Origin: Microbacterium sp. SORGH_AS_0862
Lineage (GTDB): Bacteria; Actinomycetota; Actinomycetes; Actinomycetales; Microbacteriaceae
Assembly: GCF_030818795.1 (NCBI RefSeq)
Contig: NZ_JAUTAY010000001.1
Coordinates: 124,001-188,000 of the forward strand
Length of the DNA: 64,000 nt
Reading direction: 5' to 3'
Part shown: positions 1-8,688 of the stretch, one piece after another
Layout: the number at the start of each line of letters is the position of its first letter
How positions within the stretch are numbered: the first letter of the stretch is position 1
The notes under the pieces: model-generated
The model's database searches: none
The model's input: the letters and a program-made list of their open reading frames with translations, nothing else
Told to the model about the DNA's origin: nothing
Made by a program: the position numbers and the translations under genes

Positions 1-551
1 TCCGCGGCCTGGCTCCCGAGTCGAGCCCGGAGAACCCGTACGCCGGCGACCCGGTGCACCTGCTCAGCCACACCATGTGGAAGGAGGGCATGCGCCTCGC
101 GCACGACCCCAGCGGTGGCCCGATCAAGGCATCGGATGTCACCCTCGGTTCCGCGTTCCACGTGATCCCGGAGGAGCTCGCTTCCCTCAGCCACCACGAC
201 GGCTATCTCGAGGAGAAGGCGAAGGCGATCGTGCTGCTCATGCGCATGCCGCAGGACGTGCTCATCGAGGCGGAGGACCGCAAGGACTGGTCGTACGACG
301 GCATCGTCGCCTACTCCAAGGTCTGCACCCACGTCGGATGCCCGGTCGCCCTCTACGAGCAGCAGACGCACCACCTCCTCTGCCCCTGCCACCAGTCGCA
401 GTTCGACGTCTCCGACGGCGCGAAGGTCATCTTCGGCCCGGCCGCGCGTCCGCTGCCGCAGTTGCCCATCGCGGTCGACGACGAGGGCTACCTCGTCGCC
501 CGCAGTGACTTCACCGAGCCCGTCGGTCCGAGCTTCTGGGAGCGCCATTGA
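1..551 (+). CDS. qcrA: Rieske iron-sulfur subunit of the menaquinol-cytochrome c reductase (bcc) complex, 5' end cut off
   Basis: This is the C-terminal part of QcrA. The frame is open from base 3, so the gene starts before the window. The protein holds a [2Fe-2S] cluster that passes electrons from menaquinol to cytochrome c in the membrane bcc complex. Both Rieske cluster motifs are visible: CTHVGCP and, about 20 residues on, CPCHQSQFD, each giving one Cys and one His ligand. The protein ends GPSFWERH. qcrB begins inside its stop codon region (TTG at 548, stop at 549-551), which fits translational coupling in a qcrCAB operon. The N-terminal membrane helices lie outside the window. Confidence 0.96.
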   Translation, partial: RGLAPESSPENPYAGDPVHLLSHTMWKEGMRLAHDPSGGPIKASDVTLGSAFHVIPEELASLSHHDGYLEEKAKAIVLLMRMPQDVLIEAEDRKDWSYDGIVAYSKVCTHVGCPVALYEQQTHHLLCPCHQSQFDVSDGAKVIFGPAARPLPQLPIAVDDEGYLVARSDFTEPVGPSFWERH

Positions 552-2381
552 GCACCGCAACCCACCCCACGGAGAACGTCACGACGGAACCCGCGATGCC
601 TGCAGGCTCCTCGGAGCGCAGCAAGCCTCTCGGCGGTCGCTTCGTCGGTGCCGCCGCCAACTATCTGGATGAGCGCACCAGCCTCTCGGGACTCGTCAAG
701 GAGCTCGGTCGCAAGATCTTCCCCGACCACTGGTCGTTCATGCTCGGCGAGATCGCGCTGTGGAGCTTCGTCGTCGTACTGCTGTCCGGCACGTTCCTGA
801 CGTTCTTCTTCCAGGCGTCCATGGTCGAGACGCACTATTACGGTGCGTACGAGCCGATGCGCGGCATCGCGATGTCCGCCGCCCTCGAGTCTGCCCTCCA
901 CATCTCGTTCGATGTGCGCGGCGGTCTACTCGTGCGTCAGATCCACCACTGGGCGGCGCTCGTGTTCGTCGCCGGTATCGGTGTCCACATGCTGCGCGTG
1001 TTTCTTCACCGGCGCGTTCCGCAAGCCCCGCGAGCTGAACTGGGTGATCGGCTTCATCCTGTTCATCCTCGCGATGGCGGAGGGCTTCACCGGCTACTCC
1101 CTCCCCGACGATCTGCTCTCCGGCAACGGTCTGCGCATCATCGACGGCATGGTCAAGGGCATCCCGGTCGTCGGCACGTGGATCTCCTTCCTGCTCTTCG
1201 GCGGCGAGTTCCCCGGAACCGACATCGTCGGACGCCTCTACACGCTGCACATCCTGCTGCTGCCGGCGATCCTTATCGCGCTGCTGGCTCTGCACCTCGT
1301 GCTCATGATCATCAACAAGCACACCCAGTTCGCCGGGCCCGCCCGCACGAACAGCAATGTGGTGGGCTACCCGATGGTCCCGGTGTACGCCTCCAAGATG
1401 GGCGGGTTCTTCTTCCTGACCTTCGGTGTGATCGTCCTGATCGCCTCGCTGTTCACGATCAACCCGATCTGGAACTACGGTCCGTACGACCCCTCCCCCG
1501 TTTCGGCCGGTACGCAGCCCGACTGGTACATCGGCTTCGCCGACGGTGCGCTCCGTCTCGTCCCGCCGCACCTGGAGTTCGTCTTCCTCGACCGCACCTG
1601 GTCGTGGAACATCCTCCTGCCGCTGGGCATCCTGGGTCTGTTCATCGTCCTCGTGCTGATCTACCCGTTCATCGAGGCATGGATCACGGGCGACAAGCGC
1701 GAGCACCACATCGCGCAGCGTCCGCGCAATGCCCCCACCCGTACGGCGATCGGCGCCGCCGGCGTCACGTTCTACGCCGTGCTCTGGGCCGCCGCCTCGT
1801 CGGACATCATCGCGACGCACTTCCACCTGACGATGGAGGGCGTGATCCACACGCTCCAGGCTCTGCTCATCGTCGGCCCGATCATCGCCTACTTCGTGAC
1901 GAAGCGCCTGTGCATCGCGCTCCAGAAGAAGGATCGCGAGATCGCACTGCACGGCTACGAGTCCGGGCGCATCGTGCGCCTTCCCGGCGGTGAGTACATC
2001 GAGGTGCACCAGCCCGTCGACGAGTACGAGCGCTGGAAGCTCGTGGACTTCGAGGTCAACGAGCCCCTCGTCGTGCGTCCCAACGCTCAGGGTCGCATCC
2101 CGTGGCACCAGAACATGCGTGCGTCGCTCTCGCGCTGGTTCTTCGAGGACCGCCTCACCCCGGTCACGCAGGCCGAGGTGGATGCCGCTCTCGCGCACCA
2201 GCACCACGAGATCGACCACATCGACGCCGAGGAGACGGCCGAGCTCGAGGGCGCGGCGGAGCGCGCCGCCGCCGAGGGTCGCCCGACCGTCGCCCTGCAC
2301 GACAAGGCCGAGGTCGAGATTCCTGCGCCGAAGTTCCTCGAGGGCGCGGAGAAGCCCGAGACGGACGACGACAAGAAGTAA
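548..2381 (+). CDS. qcrB: Cytochrome b subunit of the bcc complex; reading frame broken by one extra base
   Basis: This is QcrB, the multi-helix dihaem subunit that oxidises menaquinol and feeds the aa3 oxidase in the actinobacterial bcc-aa3 supercomplex. The first part (548 to about 1000) covers the N-terminal helices and the first pair of haem-ligand histidines (RQIHHWAAL, GVHMLRV). The rest continues one frame over, from FFTGAFRKPRELNW through the second pair (YTLHILLL, ALHLVL) to the hydrophilic tail ending at 2381. The shift lies in TTT at 1001-1003: dropping one T restores a continuous protein of about 610 residues. The start is TTG at 548, overlapping the qcrA stop. Sequencing error is more likely than a true pseudogene. 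Confidence 0.93.
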
Positions 2382-2390
2382 CCCGTCCAG

Positions 2391-2434
2391 ATGAAGAGAG
2401 GGCCCCGATCCACGGATCGGGGCCCTCTCTTCAT
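2391..2434 (+). terminator. Perfect long hairpin terminator after qcrB
   Basis: The arms 2391-2410 and 2415-2434 are perfectly complementary (20 base pairs) around a 4-base loop. The hairpin starts 10 bases after the qcrB stop. No T-run follows, as is common for high-GC actinobacterial terminators. Confidence 0.9.
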
Positions 2435-2484
2435 CTGTGCTCATCGATGTTGGTGTCTGTAACATTCCCGTGACAGCGCCTCGC

Positions 2485-2490
2485 TACCGT
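2485..2490 (+). promoter_or_regulatory. -10 hexamer TACCGT, leaderless start of the flavoenzyme gene
   Basis: TACCGT ends 6 bases before GTG 2497. Transcription would begin at or next to the start codon, which favours 2497 over the upstream in-frame GTG at 2437 (which lies just past the terminator). The -35 region is weak. Confidence 0.5.
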
Positions 2491-2496
2491 GACGAT

Positions 2497-3675
2497 GTGC
2501 GAGTCATCATCATCGGAGCAGGCATCGGCGGAACGAGCGCAGCAATCGCGCTCGCCCGCCTCGGCCACGACGTTCACGTCTACGACCAGATCCGCGAGAA
2601 CCGCCCCGTCGGCGCCGCGCTCTCGCTGTGGCCGAACGGTGTCAAGGTCCTCAACTGGCTCGGCCTCGGCGACGAAGTGGCCGCACTGGGCGGCCGCATG
2701 GACTACATGGCCTACGTCGACGGGCTCGCCGGAGACGAGATGTGCCGCTTCAGCCTCGATCCCGTGACTCAGCAGACGGGCCAGCGCGCCTACCCGGTCG
2801 CCCGCGCCGACCTGCAGGCGCTGCTCATGGACACGGTCGGTGCTGACCGCATCCATCTTGGGATGCGGATGACAGGGCTCTCGGAGGCGGACGACGAGGT
2901 CACCGTGGCGTTCGAAGACGGCAGCACCGCCCGAGCCGATCTCGTGATCGGTGCGGACGGCGCACGCTCGCTGACGCGCGAGTACGTGCTGGGCGCGCCG
3001 ACGGAGCGCCGCTACTCGGGCTACACCAACTTCAACGGTCTCGTCCCGGTCGATGCCCGCATCTCCCCCACCGACCAGTGGACGACGTACGTCGGTGAGG
3101 GCAAGCGCGTCTCGGTCATGCCCGTCGCCGGCGACCGCTTCTACTTCTTCTTCGATGTGCCGCAGCCCTCGGGGATCCCCTACGACCGCAGCGAGGGCGT
3201 GGCCCCCCTGAGGGAGGCCTTCGCCGGGTGGACCGATGGCGTGCAGGTCCTCCTCGACGCGATCGACCCCGCAGCGTCCCTCAACCGCGTCGAGATCTGG
3301 GACATCGATCCGTTCCACACGTGGTCGCGCGGTCGCGTCGTCCTCCTGGGCGACTCCGCGCACAACACCGCTCCCGATATCGGCCAGGGCGCCTGCTCGG
3401 CCCTCGAGGACAGCTTCGTGCTCGGTCTGGTCTTCGCCACGACGACGCTCGGCGTCGCCGACGCGCTCCGGCGATACGAGGCGGCCCGCACGGCCCGCGC
3501 CGGCGACCTCGTGCTCCGGGCGCGCAAGCGGGCGGCCGAGACCCATGGCTTCGACCCCGAGACCACTGCCGCCTGGTACGCAGGGCTGCGTCAGGAGACC
3601 GGTGAGAACGTCATCCGTGGAATCGTCGGCAACATCGTCGACAGTCCCGTGACGATCGGCGGCCTCCTGACCTGA
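2497..3675 (+). CDS. FAD-dependent monooxygenase resembling urate hydroxylase HpxO
   Basis: This is a flavoprotein monooxygenase of the PHBH fold, 392 residues from GTG 2497, close to HpxO length. Near the N-terminus is the FAD-binding GAGIGG motif, at mid-protein GADGARS (the DG motif), and in the C-terminal half GRVVLLGDSAHNTAPDIGQG, the second FAD-contact motif. HpxO oxidises urate to 5-hydroxyisourate with NADH and oxygen. The DIGQGACSALED stretch favours that subfamily, but no other purine-breakdown gene is nearby, so the substrate is uncertain. The gene is a separate unit after the qcrB terminator, with its own -10 hexamer placed for a leaderless transcript. Confidence 0.8.
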   Translation: MRVIIIGAGIGGTSAAIALARLGHDVHVYDQIRENRPVGAALSLWPNGVKVLNWLGLGDEVAALGGRMDYMAYVDGLAGDEMCRFSLDPVTQQTGQRAYPVARADLQALLMDTVGADRIHLGMRMTGLSEADDEVTVAFEDGSTARADLVIGADGARSLTREYVLGAPTERRYSGYTNFNGLVPVDARISPTDQWTTYVGEGKRVSVMPVAGDRFYFFFDVPQPSGIPYDRSEGVAPLREAFAGWTDGVQVLLDAIDPAASLNRVEIWDIDPFHTWSRGRVVLLGDSAHNTAPDIGQGACSALEDSFVLGLVFATTTLGVADALRRYEAARTARAGDLVLRARKRAAETHGFDPETTAAWYAGLRQETGENVIRGIVGNIVDSPVTIGGLLT

Positions 3676-3734
3676 CAGGCAGGATCCTGCCGGTCGGCGA
3701 CAGTCCGACCGCTGTCGTCGGGCCACGCGCTCCC

Positions 3735-3740
3735 TAGAGT
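3735..3740 (+). promoter_or_regulatory. -10 hexamer TAGAGT, leaderless start of the rhodanese gene
   Basis: TAGAGT ends 6 bases before ATG 3747, and no Shine-Dalgarno sequence fits in between. This suggests a leaderless mRNA. Confidence 0.55.
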
Positions 3741-3746
3741 CGAACC

Positions 3747-4157
3747 ATGCAGGACGCACGCAGTTTCTTCTCCGCCAAGCTCGCCCATGAGACGGACGCC
3801 TCGGACGTCTACGCCGCCCGGCGTGCCGGTGAGGATCTGGTGCTCGTCGATGTGCGCAGCGCCGCCGCCTGGGATCAAGGTCACATCTCCGGCGCGATCC
3901 ACCTGCCGTACCGCGACATCGCGGAGCGTGCCTCGGAACTGATCCCCGCCGGCTCCTCGGTCGTCGTGTACTGCTGGAGCCCCGGATGCAACGCGGGGAC
4001 GAAGGGGGCGCTCGCCTTCATCGAGGCCGGCTACGACGTGAAAGAGATGATCGGTGGGTACGAGTACTGGGTGCGCGAGGGGTATCCCGCCGAGGACGCC
4101 TCTGGGCGTCTCCCGCGGTACCGTGACCCGCTCGTGTCGATCGTCGCGTCTGAATAG
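3747..4157 (+). CDS. Single-domain rhodanese-like protein
   Basis: The 136-residue protein is one rhodanese domain. LVLVDVRSAAAWDQGHISGA near residue 32 is the typical domain entry, and the active-site loop around residues 72-80 reads YCWSPGCNAG with the catalytic cysteine. Such proteins move sulfane sulfur or bind sulfur compounds; the partner cannot be told from sequence. There is no signal peptide or membrane segment, so it is cytoplasmic. It stands alone on the plus strand and runs head-on into the phosphatase gene, with 9 bases between the stops. Confidence 0.85.
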   Translation: MQDARSFFSAKLAHETDASDVYAARRAGEDLVLVDVRSAAAWDQGHISGAIHLPYRDIAERASELIPAGSSVVVYCWSPGCNAGTKGALAFIEAGYDVKEMIGGYEYWVREGYPAEDASGRLPRYRDPLVSIVASE

Positions 4158-4166
4158 CGCCCACGC

Positions 4167-4958
4167 TCAGGCGGAGATGTCCAGCTCCTCCTGGAAGAGC
4201 TCACTGGCCGAGCCGCTGAACGCGGCGGGCTCCGCGGCGGCATCGCCGTCGAGGACGTCGCAGACCACGGCCGTGACGTTGTCGCGCGAGCCGCTGTCGA
4301 GAGCGAGCGCCACGAGAGCAGCCGCAGCATCCGCGACGCCGCGGTGGCGGAGCAGCGTCAGGCCGATCTCCTCGTCGTCCAGGTAATCGCTGACCCCGTC
4401 ACTGCACAGCAGCCATCGGTCGCCGATGACCGTGTCGCGCTCGGCGATCGACACGACGTCTTCCTCACCGCCGCCGAGCGACGCCGTGATGATGTTCCGG
4501 CGCGGATGCGATGCGGCCGCCTCGGGCGTCAGCAGGCCGCTGTCGACGAGCGCCTGCACGTACGAGTCGTCACGCGTCTCACGACGCAGTTGCGCGTGAC
4601 GGAGGAGATACGCCCGGGAGTCCCCCGTGTGGGCGAGCAGCAGCCGATCCTCGGGTGCGACGAACACACCCGTGAAGGTGGTCGCCATGCCCTGCAGCGA
4701 AGGATCGCGCTGCACGTGGGCGCGCAGGTCCCAGTTCGCCTCCCGGATCTGTACCAGCAGCTGCTCCGCATCCGTCGCCGTCAGGGGCGAGGGCACAAGC
4801 CGGTGCACGAACGCTGCCGAAGCGAGGTCCCCCGAGGGTCCTCCCCCGACACCGTCCGCGACGGCGGCCCCCCAGGATGCGGTGAAGGCCGCATCCTGGT
4901 TGGACGTGCGATACCGGCCGATGTCTGAGACGGCGGCCGCGTCGAGCCTGATCGGCAC
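4167..4958 (-). CDS. PP2C-family protein Ser/Thr phosphatase
   Basis: A 263-residue cytoplasmic PP2C domain. Metal-binding signatures are present in order: SNQDAAF, VADGVGGG, GDSRAYLL, CSDGVSDYL and SRDNVTAVV, so the catalytic aspartates are intact. It lacks the C-terminal membrane anchor of mycobacterial PstP. GTG 4958 lies 3 bases after the ctaF stop, so it is probably the last gene of the ctaC-ctaD-ctaF unit. That is an unusual place for a phosphatase, since PstP-type genes normally sit with rodA, pbpA and pknAB. It may oppose the kinase at 41 kb, but that is inference. Confidence 0.9.
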   Translation of the reverse strand: MPIRLDAAAVSDIGRYRTSNQDAAFTASWGAAVADGVGGGPSGDLASAAFVHRLVPSPLTATDAEQLLVQIREANWDLRAHVQRDPSLQGMATTFTGVFVAPEDRLLLAHTGDSRAYLLRHAQLRRETRDDSYVQALVDSGLLTPEAAASHPRRNIITASLGGGEEDVVSIAERDTVIGDRWLLCSDGVSDYLDDEEIGLTLLRHRGVADAAAALVALALDSGSRDNVTAVVCDVLDGDAAAEPAAFSGSASELFQEELDISA

Positions 4959-4961
4959 GGA

Positions 4962-5396
4962 TCAGTGCGCGAAGTACCCGCGGTAGTACTCGTACACCCA
5001 GCCGACGATCGCCACGGCGAAGATGCCGAGGCCGATCGGGAGCATCCAGGTGCCGACCGCGAGACCGATCGCCGCGACTGCTGCGGAGGCTGCGAGCACG
5101 AGCGGCCACCACGACCACGGGCTGAACTCGCCGAGCTCAGGGTCACCGTCGTCGATGTCGGCTGTCAGCGTGTCCTCGGGCAGCTCACCCTGCTGCGCCT
5201 TGTAGACGCGGTGCGTGTAGAACCCGATCATGAGCGCCATGAAGGCACCGAACAGCAGAGCGACCGAACCGACCCACTCGATGGCATTGTGCCAGGCGAG
5301 ATCGGGGTGGGCGAGGATGTTCCAGCCGGTGTAGACGACGTCGATGAAGACGAAGAACCCGACCAGGATCCACCACAGGTTGATATTGGTGCGCAC
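4962..5396 (-). CDS. ctaF: Cytochrome c oxidase subunit IV (actinobacterial CtaF)
   Basis: A 144-residue membrane protein with four predicted helices in two pairs, separated by an acidic hydrophilic segment (residues about 75-90). It begins MRTNINLWWILVGFF, the usual start of actinobacterial subunit IV of the aa3 oxidase. The start codon is GTG 5396, immediately after the frame-corrected ctaD stop (TAA 5397-5399), so the two are translationally linked. It sits within the oxidase complex and has no catalytic centre. Confidence 0.92.
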   Translation of the reverse strand: MRTNINLWWILVGFFVFIDVVYTGWNILAHPDLAWHNAIEWVGSVALLFGAFMALMIGFYTHRVYKAQQGELPEDTLTADIDDGDPELGEFSPWSWWPLVLAASAAVAAIGLAVGTWMLPIGLGIFAVAIVGWVYEYYRGYFAH

Positions 5397-7158
5397 TTAC
5401 TTGACCTCTCCGTCGGCCGCATCGACGACCGGGGCGTCAGGGGCATCCTTCGCGGGTCCCACGCCCACCGGCACGGCGGCCTCGGGGTGGTTCAGATCGA
5501 AGGCCGGGACGCTCGGAACGGATGCGCGGGATGGACGTGAAGTTGTGGCGCGGCGGCGGGCAGCTCGTGGCCCACTCCAGCGATCCGCCGTAGCCCCACG
5601 GGTCGTTGACGGTGACCTTGGGCGCCGTGCGCGCGGTGATCCAGACGTTCAGCAGGAACGGGACGACCGAGGCGGCCAGGATCATCGAGCCGATCGTCGA
5701 CACCTGGTTCTGCCACGTCCAACCGTCCGCCGACGAGTAGTCCGCGTAGCGGCGGACCATGCCGTCGACGCCCAGCCAGTGCTGGATGAGGAAGGTCATG
5801 TGGAAGCCGATGAACAGGATCCAGAAGTGGATGTAGCCGAGACGCTCGTTGAGCATCTTGCCTGTCCACTTCGGCCACCAGAAGTAGAAGCCGGCGAACA
5901 TCGCGAAGACGACGGTTCCGAAGACGACGTAGTGGAAGTGGGCGACGACGAAGTAGGAGTCGCTCAGTGCGAAGTCGAGCGGCGGCGAGGCGAGGATGAC
6001 GCCGGTCAGACCACCGAAGACGAACGACACCAGGAAGCCGAGGGAGAACACCATCGGCGTCTCGAACGTCACCGATCCTCGCCACATCGTGCCGATCCAG
6101 TTGAAGATCTTCACACCGGTCGGCACCGCGATGAGCATCGTCATGAAGGCGAAGAACGGCAGCAGCACCGCGCCCGTCACGTACATGTGGTGCGCCCAGA
6201 CGGCGACCGACAGCACGGCGATGGCGATGGTCGCGTAGATCAGCGTCTTGTAGCCGAAGATCGGCTTGCGGCTGAACACCGGGAAGATCTCCGAGACGAT
6301 GCCGAAGAACGGCAGCGCGATGATGTAGACCTCCGGGTGACCGAAGAACCAGAACAGGTGCTGCCACAGCAGGACGCCGCCGTTGTGCGGATCGTAGATG
6401 TGGGCACCGAGCACGCGGTCCGCGGCAGCAGCGAAGATCGCCGCAGCCAGGACGGGGAACGCGAGCAGGATCAGGATGCTCGTGACGAGCGTGTTCCAGG
6501 AGAAGATCGGCATGCGCCACATGGTCATACCGGGGGCGCGCATCGTGACGATGGTCGTGATGAAGTTCACCGCACCGAGGATCGTTCCGAAGCCCGAGAT
6601 GCCCAGACCCAGCATCCAAAGGTTTCCTCCGGCGCCTGGCGTGAAGGATGCGCTCGCGAGCGGCTGATACGCGAACCAGCCGAAGGATGCGGCGCCCGCG
6701 GGCGTGAGGAATCCGGCGACGGCGATCGTGGAGCCGAACAGGAACAGCCAGAAGGCGAAGGCGTTCAGTCGCGGGAACGCCACATCCGGTGCACCGATCT
6801 GCAGCGGCAGGATCGCGTTCGCGAAGCCCGCGAACAGCGGCGTCGCGAACATGAGCAGCATGATCGTGCCGTGCATCGTGAAGAGCTGGTTGTACTGCTC
6901 TTTCGTGGGGATGATCTGCATCCCGGGCTCGAACAGCTCTGCGCGGATGATCAGTGCCATCACGCCGCCCAGCAGGAAGAAGAGGAAAGACGCGATCAGG
7001 TACATGTACCCGATGGTCTTGTGGTCAGTGGAGGTGATCCACTTGACGATGATGTTGCCCTTCTGCTCGATCCGCGAGGAGCTCAGCAGAGCCGCCTGAC
7101 GCGGCGGCAGGGTCGTGGGGCGGGAAGGCGCTTCCTGAAGCGGGACTGTCGTCGCCAT
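5397..7158 (-). CDS. ctaD: Cytochrome c oxidase subunit I (aa3 type); last part frameshifted by one base
   Basis: This is the catalytic subunit holding haem a, haem a3 and CuB. Visible ligands include MHGTIML (haem a), [14 protein letters not shown] (CuB His and the cross-linked Tyr), WAHHMYVTG (CuB His pair) and [11 protein letters not shown] (haem histidines). From ATG 7158 the frame is intact to about residue 550. One extra base in GGG 5506-5508 then shifts the tail. Removing it restores [14 protein letters not shown] and a stop at 5397, directly before ctaF, for about 586 residues. The uncorrected frame ends at 5437 in an arginine-rich tail that is clearly wrong. ATG 7158 is preferred over GTG 7164, which lies inside the ctaC stop region. 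Confidence 0.94.
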
Positions 7159-7160
7159 GA

Positions 7161-8054
7161 TCACTCGTCTCCCTTGGCGGTTGCGCCGGTGCCCGGCAGG
7201 TTGCCCAGTCGGTCGTAGGCGTCCTGGATGTCGCCGGTCTGACCCTTGTCGCGCAGGCTGTCGAGGTACTGCTCGTACTCGGCGTCGCTGACGACCTTGA
7301 CGTTGAAGAGCATCATCGAGTGGTACTCACCGCAGAGCTCGGCGCACTTGCCGGCGTACGTACCCTCACGGGTCGGGGTGAACGACCAGTAATTGTCACG
7401 GCCGATGTACATGTCCTTCTTGTACAGGAAGTCGATAATCCAGAAGGAATGGATGACATCGCGGGACTCGAGCTTGATCTTGACGCTCTTGTCGACGGGC
7501 AGGTACAGCGTCGGCAGCTGCGACTGGTCGACGTTGCCCGCGGCGTCGGTCTGCGCCTGGATGCCCATGGACCAGACGGCGTCGTCGCCGGAGGCTTCCT
7601 CGCCGTTGTACTGGAAGTCCCACGCCCACTGCTTGCCGATCGCGACGATCGACACGTCGGGGTCGTCGGTCTGGGTCTCGAGGGCTGCCTGGTCGCGCGC
7701 GGTGAAGGCGAAGAAACCGACCACGAGGATCAGCGGAACGATCGTGTAGAAGATCTCGATCGGCATGTTGTAGCGCAGCTGGACCGGGAGGCCCGTCTGG
7801 CCGCGGCGGCGACGGTAGGCGATCATCGCCCACAGCATCAGACCCCACGTGATCACGCCGACGGCGAGCAGAACGATCCAGGAGTTGACCCACAGACCGG
7901 CGACCATGTCGGTGTGGTTCGTCGCAGCCTGGCCGTCTTCGGTGAATCCGGGAAGGAAGCCGTGCAACTGGGTCGGGCTGCATCCGGCGAGGATGGCAGC
8001 CGTCGCGATCCCCAGCGGAAGAACGGCTAGTCGGATTCGACGTTTCGAAGGCAC
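7161..8054 (-). CDS. ctaC: Cytochrome c oxidase subunit II, lipoprotein
   Basis: Subunit II (297 residues) takes electrons from cytochrome c through the dinuclear CuA centre. It begins with a lipoprotein signal (ILAGC, Cys near residue 25), followed by two membrane helices (about 50-75 and 100-120) and a periplasmic cupredoxin domain. The CuA loop reads [12 protein letters not shown], with the two Cys, Glu, His and Met ligands; the upstream CuA His is in DVIHSFW. Start GTG 8054 has GGAAAGG about 6 bases upstream. It is the first gene of ctaC-ctaD-ctaF-phosphatase. Confidence 0.95.
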   Translation of the reverse strand: MPSKRRIRLAVLPLGIATAAILAGCSPTQLHGFLPGFTEDGQAATNHTDMVAGLWVNSWIVLLAVGVITWGLMLWAMIAYRRRRGQTGLPVQLRYNMPIEIFYTIVPLILVVGFFAFTARDQAALETQTDDPDVSIVAIGKQWAWDFQYNGEEASGDDAVWSMGIQAQTDAAGNVDQSQLPTLYLPVDKSVKIKLESRDVIHSFWIIDFLYKKDMYIGRDNYWSFTPTREGTYAGKCAELCGEYHSMMLFNVKVVSDAEYEQYLDSLRDKGQTGDIQDAYDRLGNLPGTGATAKGDE

Positions 8055-8090
8055 GGTGCACCTTTCCAGGTCACGAATAAAGCTTCCTTC

Positions 8091-8120
8091 AGTCTAGAGC
8101 AAGCTCACACCTGATTCAGG
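8091..8120 (-). promoter_or_regulatory. ctaC promoter with a short dyad in the -35 zone
   Basis: On the minus strand TAGACT (8091-8096) is a good -10 hexamer, giving a leader of about 30 bases before GTG 8054. A perfect 11-base dyad CCTGATTCAGG lies at 8110-8120, where a -35 element or operator would be. No regulator is identified. Confidence 0.5.
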
Positions 8121-8143
8121 CCACCCGTCCAGCCCGGAACGAC

Positions 8144-8192
8144 GAATCGGCGCGGCCGGATCGCGTGAAAGCGAGCCCGACCGCGCCGATTC
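8144..8192 (-). terminator. Hairpin terminator after erpA
   Basis: The arms 8144-8155 and 8181-8192 pair perfectly over 12 bases, extending about three more with one mismatch. It lies just after the erpA stop and before the ctaC promoter. Confidence 0.7.
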
Positions 8193-8208
8193 ACGGCGTG
8201 TCGCGGGG

Positions 8209-8574
8209 TCAGTGGAAGCTGTCGCCGCAGGCGCAGGATCCCGCCGCGTTGGGGTTGTCGATCGTGAACCCCTGCTCCGAGATGGTGTCCTTGAAGTCGA
8301 TCTTCGCGCCGTCGAGGTACGGCACGCTCATGTCGTCCACGACGACCTCGACGCCGTCGAAGTCGACCGTCTGGTCGCCGTCGAGCAGGCGCTCGTCGAA
8401 GTAGAGCTGGTAGATCAGTCCGCTGCATCCACCGGGCTGGACGGCCACGCGCAGACGCAGATCGTCGCGGCCTTCCTGCTCGAGCAGGTTCTTCACCTTG
8501 GCGGCTGCGTCGTCGGTGAGGGCCACGCCGTGTGCGCGGGCCGTCGCTTCGTTCGACAGGGCGGTGTCGGTCAT
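8209..8574 (-). CDS. erpA: Iron-sulfur cluster insertion protein, HesB/IscA family
   Basis: A 121-residue A-type carrier that delivers Fe-S clusters to target enzymes. The three conserved cysteines are in place: GGCSGLIY in mid-protein and the C-terminal CACGDSFH. ATG 8574 is chosen over longer in-frame starts because GAGGAG lies just upstream. Its position beside the oxidase genes is common in actinobacteria and fits a role in maturing respiratory Fe-S proteins such as QcrA. Confidence 0.93.
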   Translation of the reverse strand: MTDTALSNEATARAHGVALTDDAAAKVKNLLEQEGRDDLRLRVAVQPGGCSGLIYQLYFDERLLDGDQTVDFDGVEVVVDDMSVPYLDGAKIDFKDTISEQGFTIDNPNAAGSCACGDSFH

Positions 8575-8688
8575 GACTCTCCTCGTGTACTGCGGGGTAC
8601 GGTCCGATGTCATCTGCTGCGAGGCGGTGCTCCCGCACAGAGACGGATCACGCCGATTCTACGCCGCCGATCCGCATGGAGGGCGGGT

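Noticed and set aside
738..2465. Long minus-strand open frame opposite qcrB (about 575 codons)
   Set aside because: It lies antisense to conserved qcrB, is rich in Arg, Asp and Val as expected from mirrored high-GC codons, and has no recognisable domain.
5344..7218. Long plus-strand open frame opposite ctaD (about 624 codons)
   Set aside because: It is a composition artefact across ctaD. The minus strand carries all oxidase ligand motifs.
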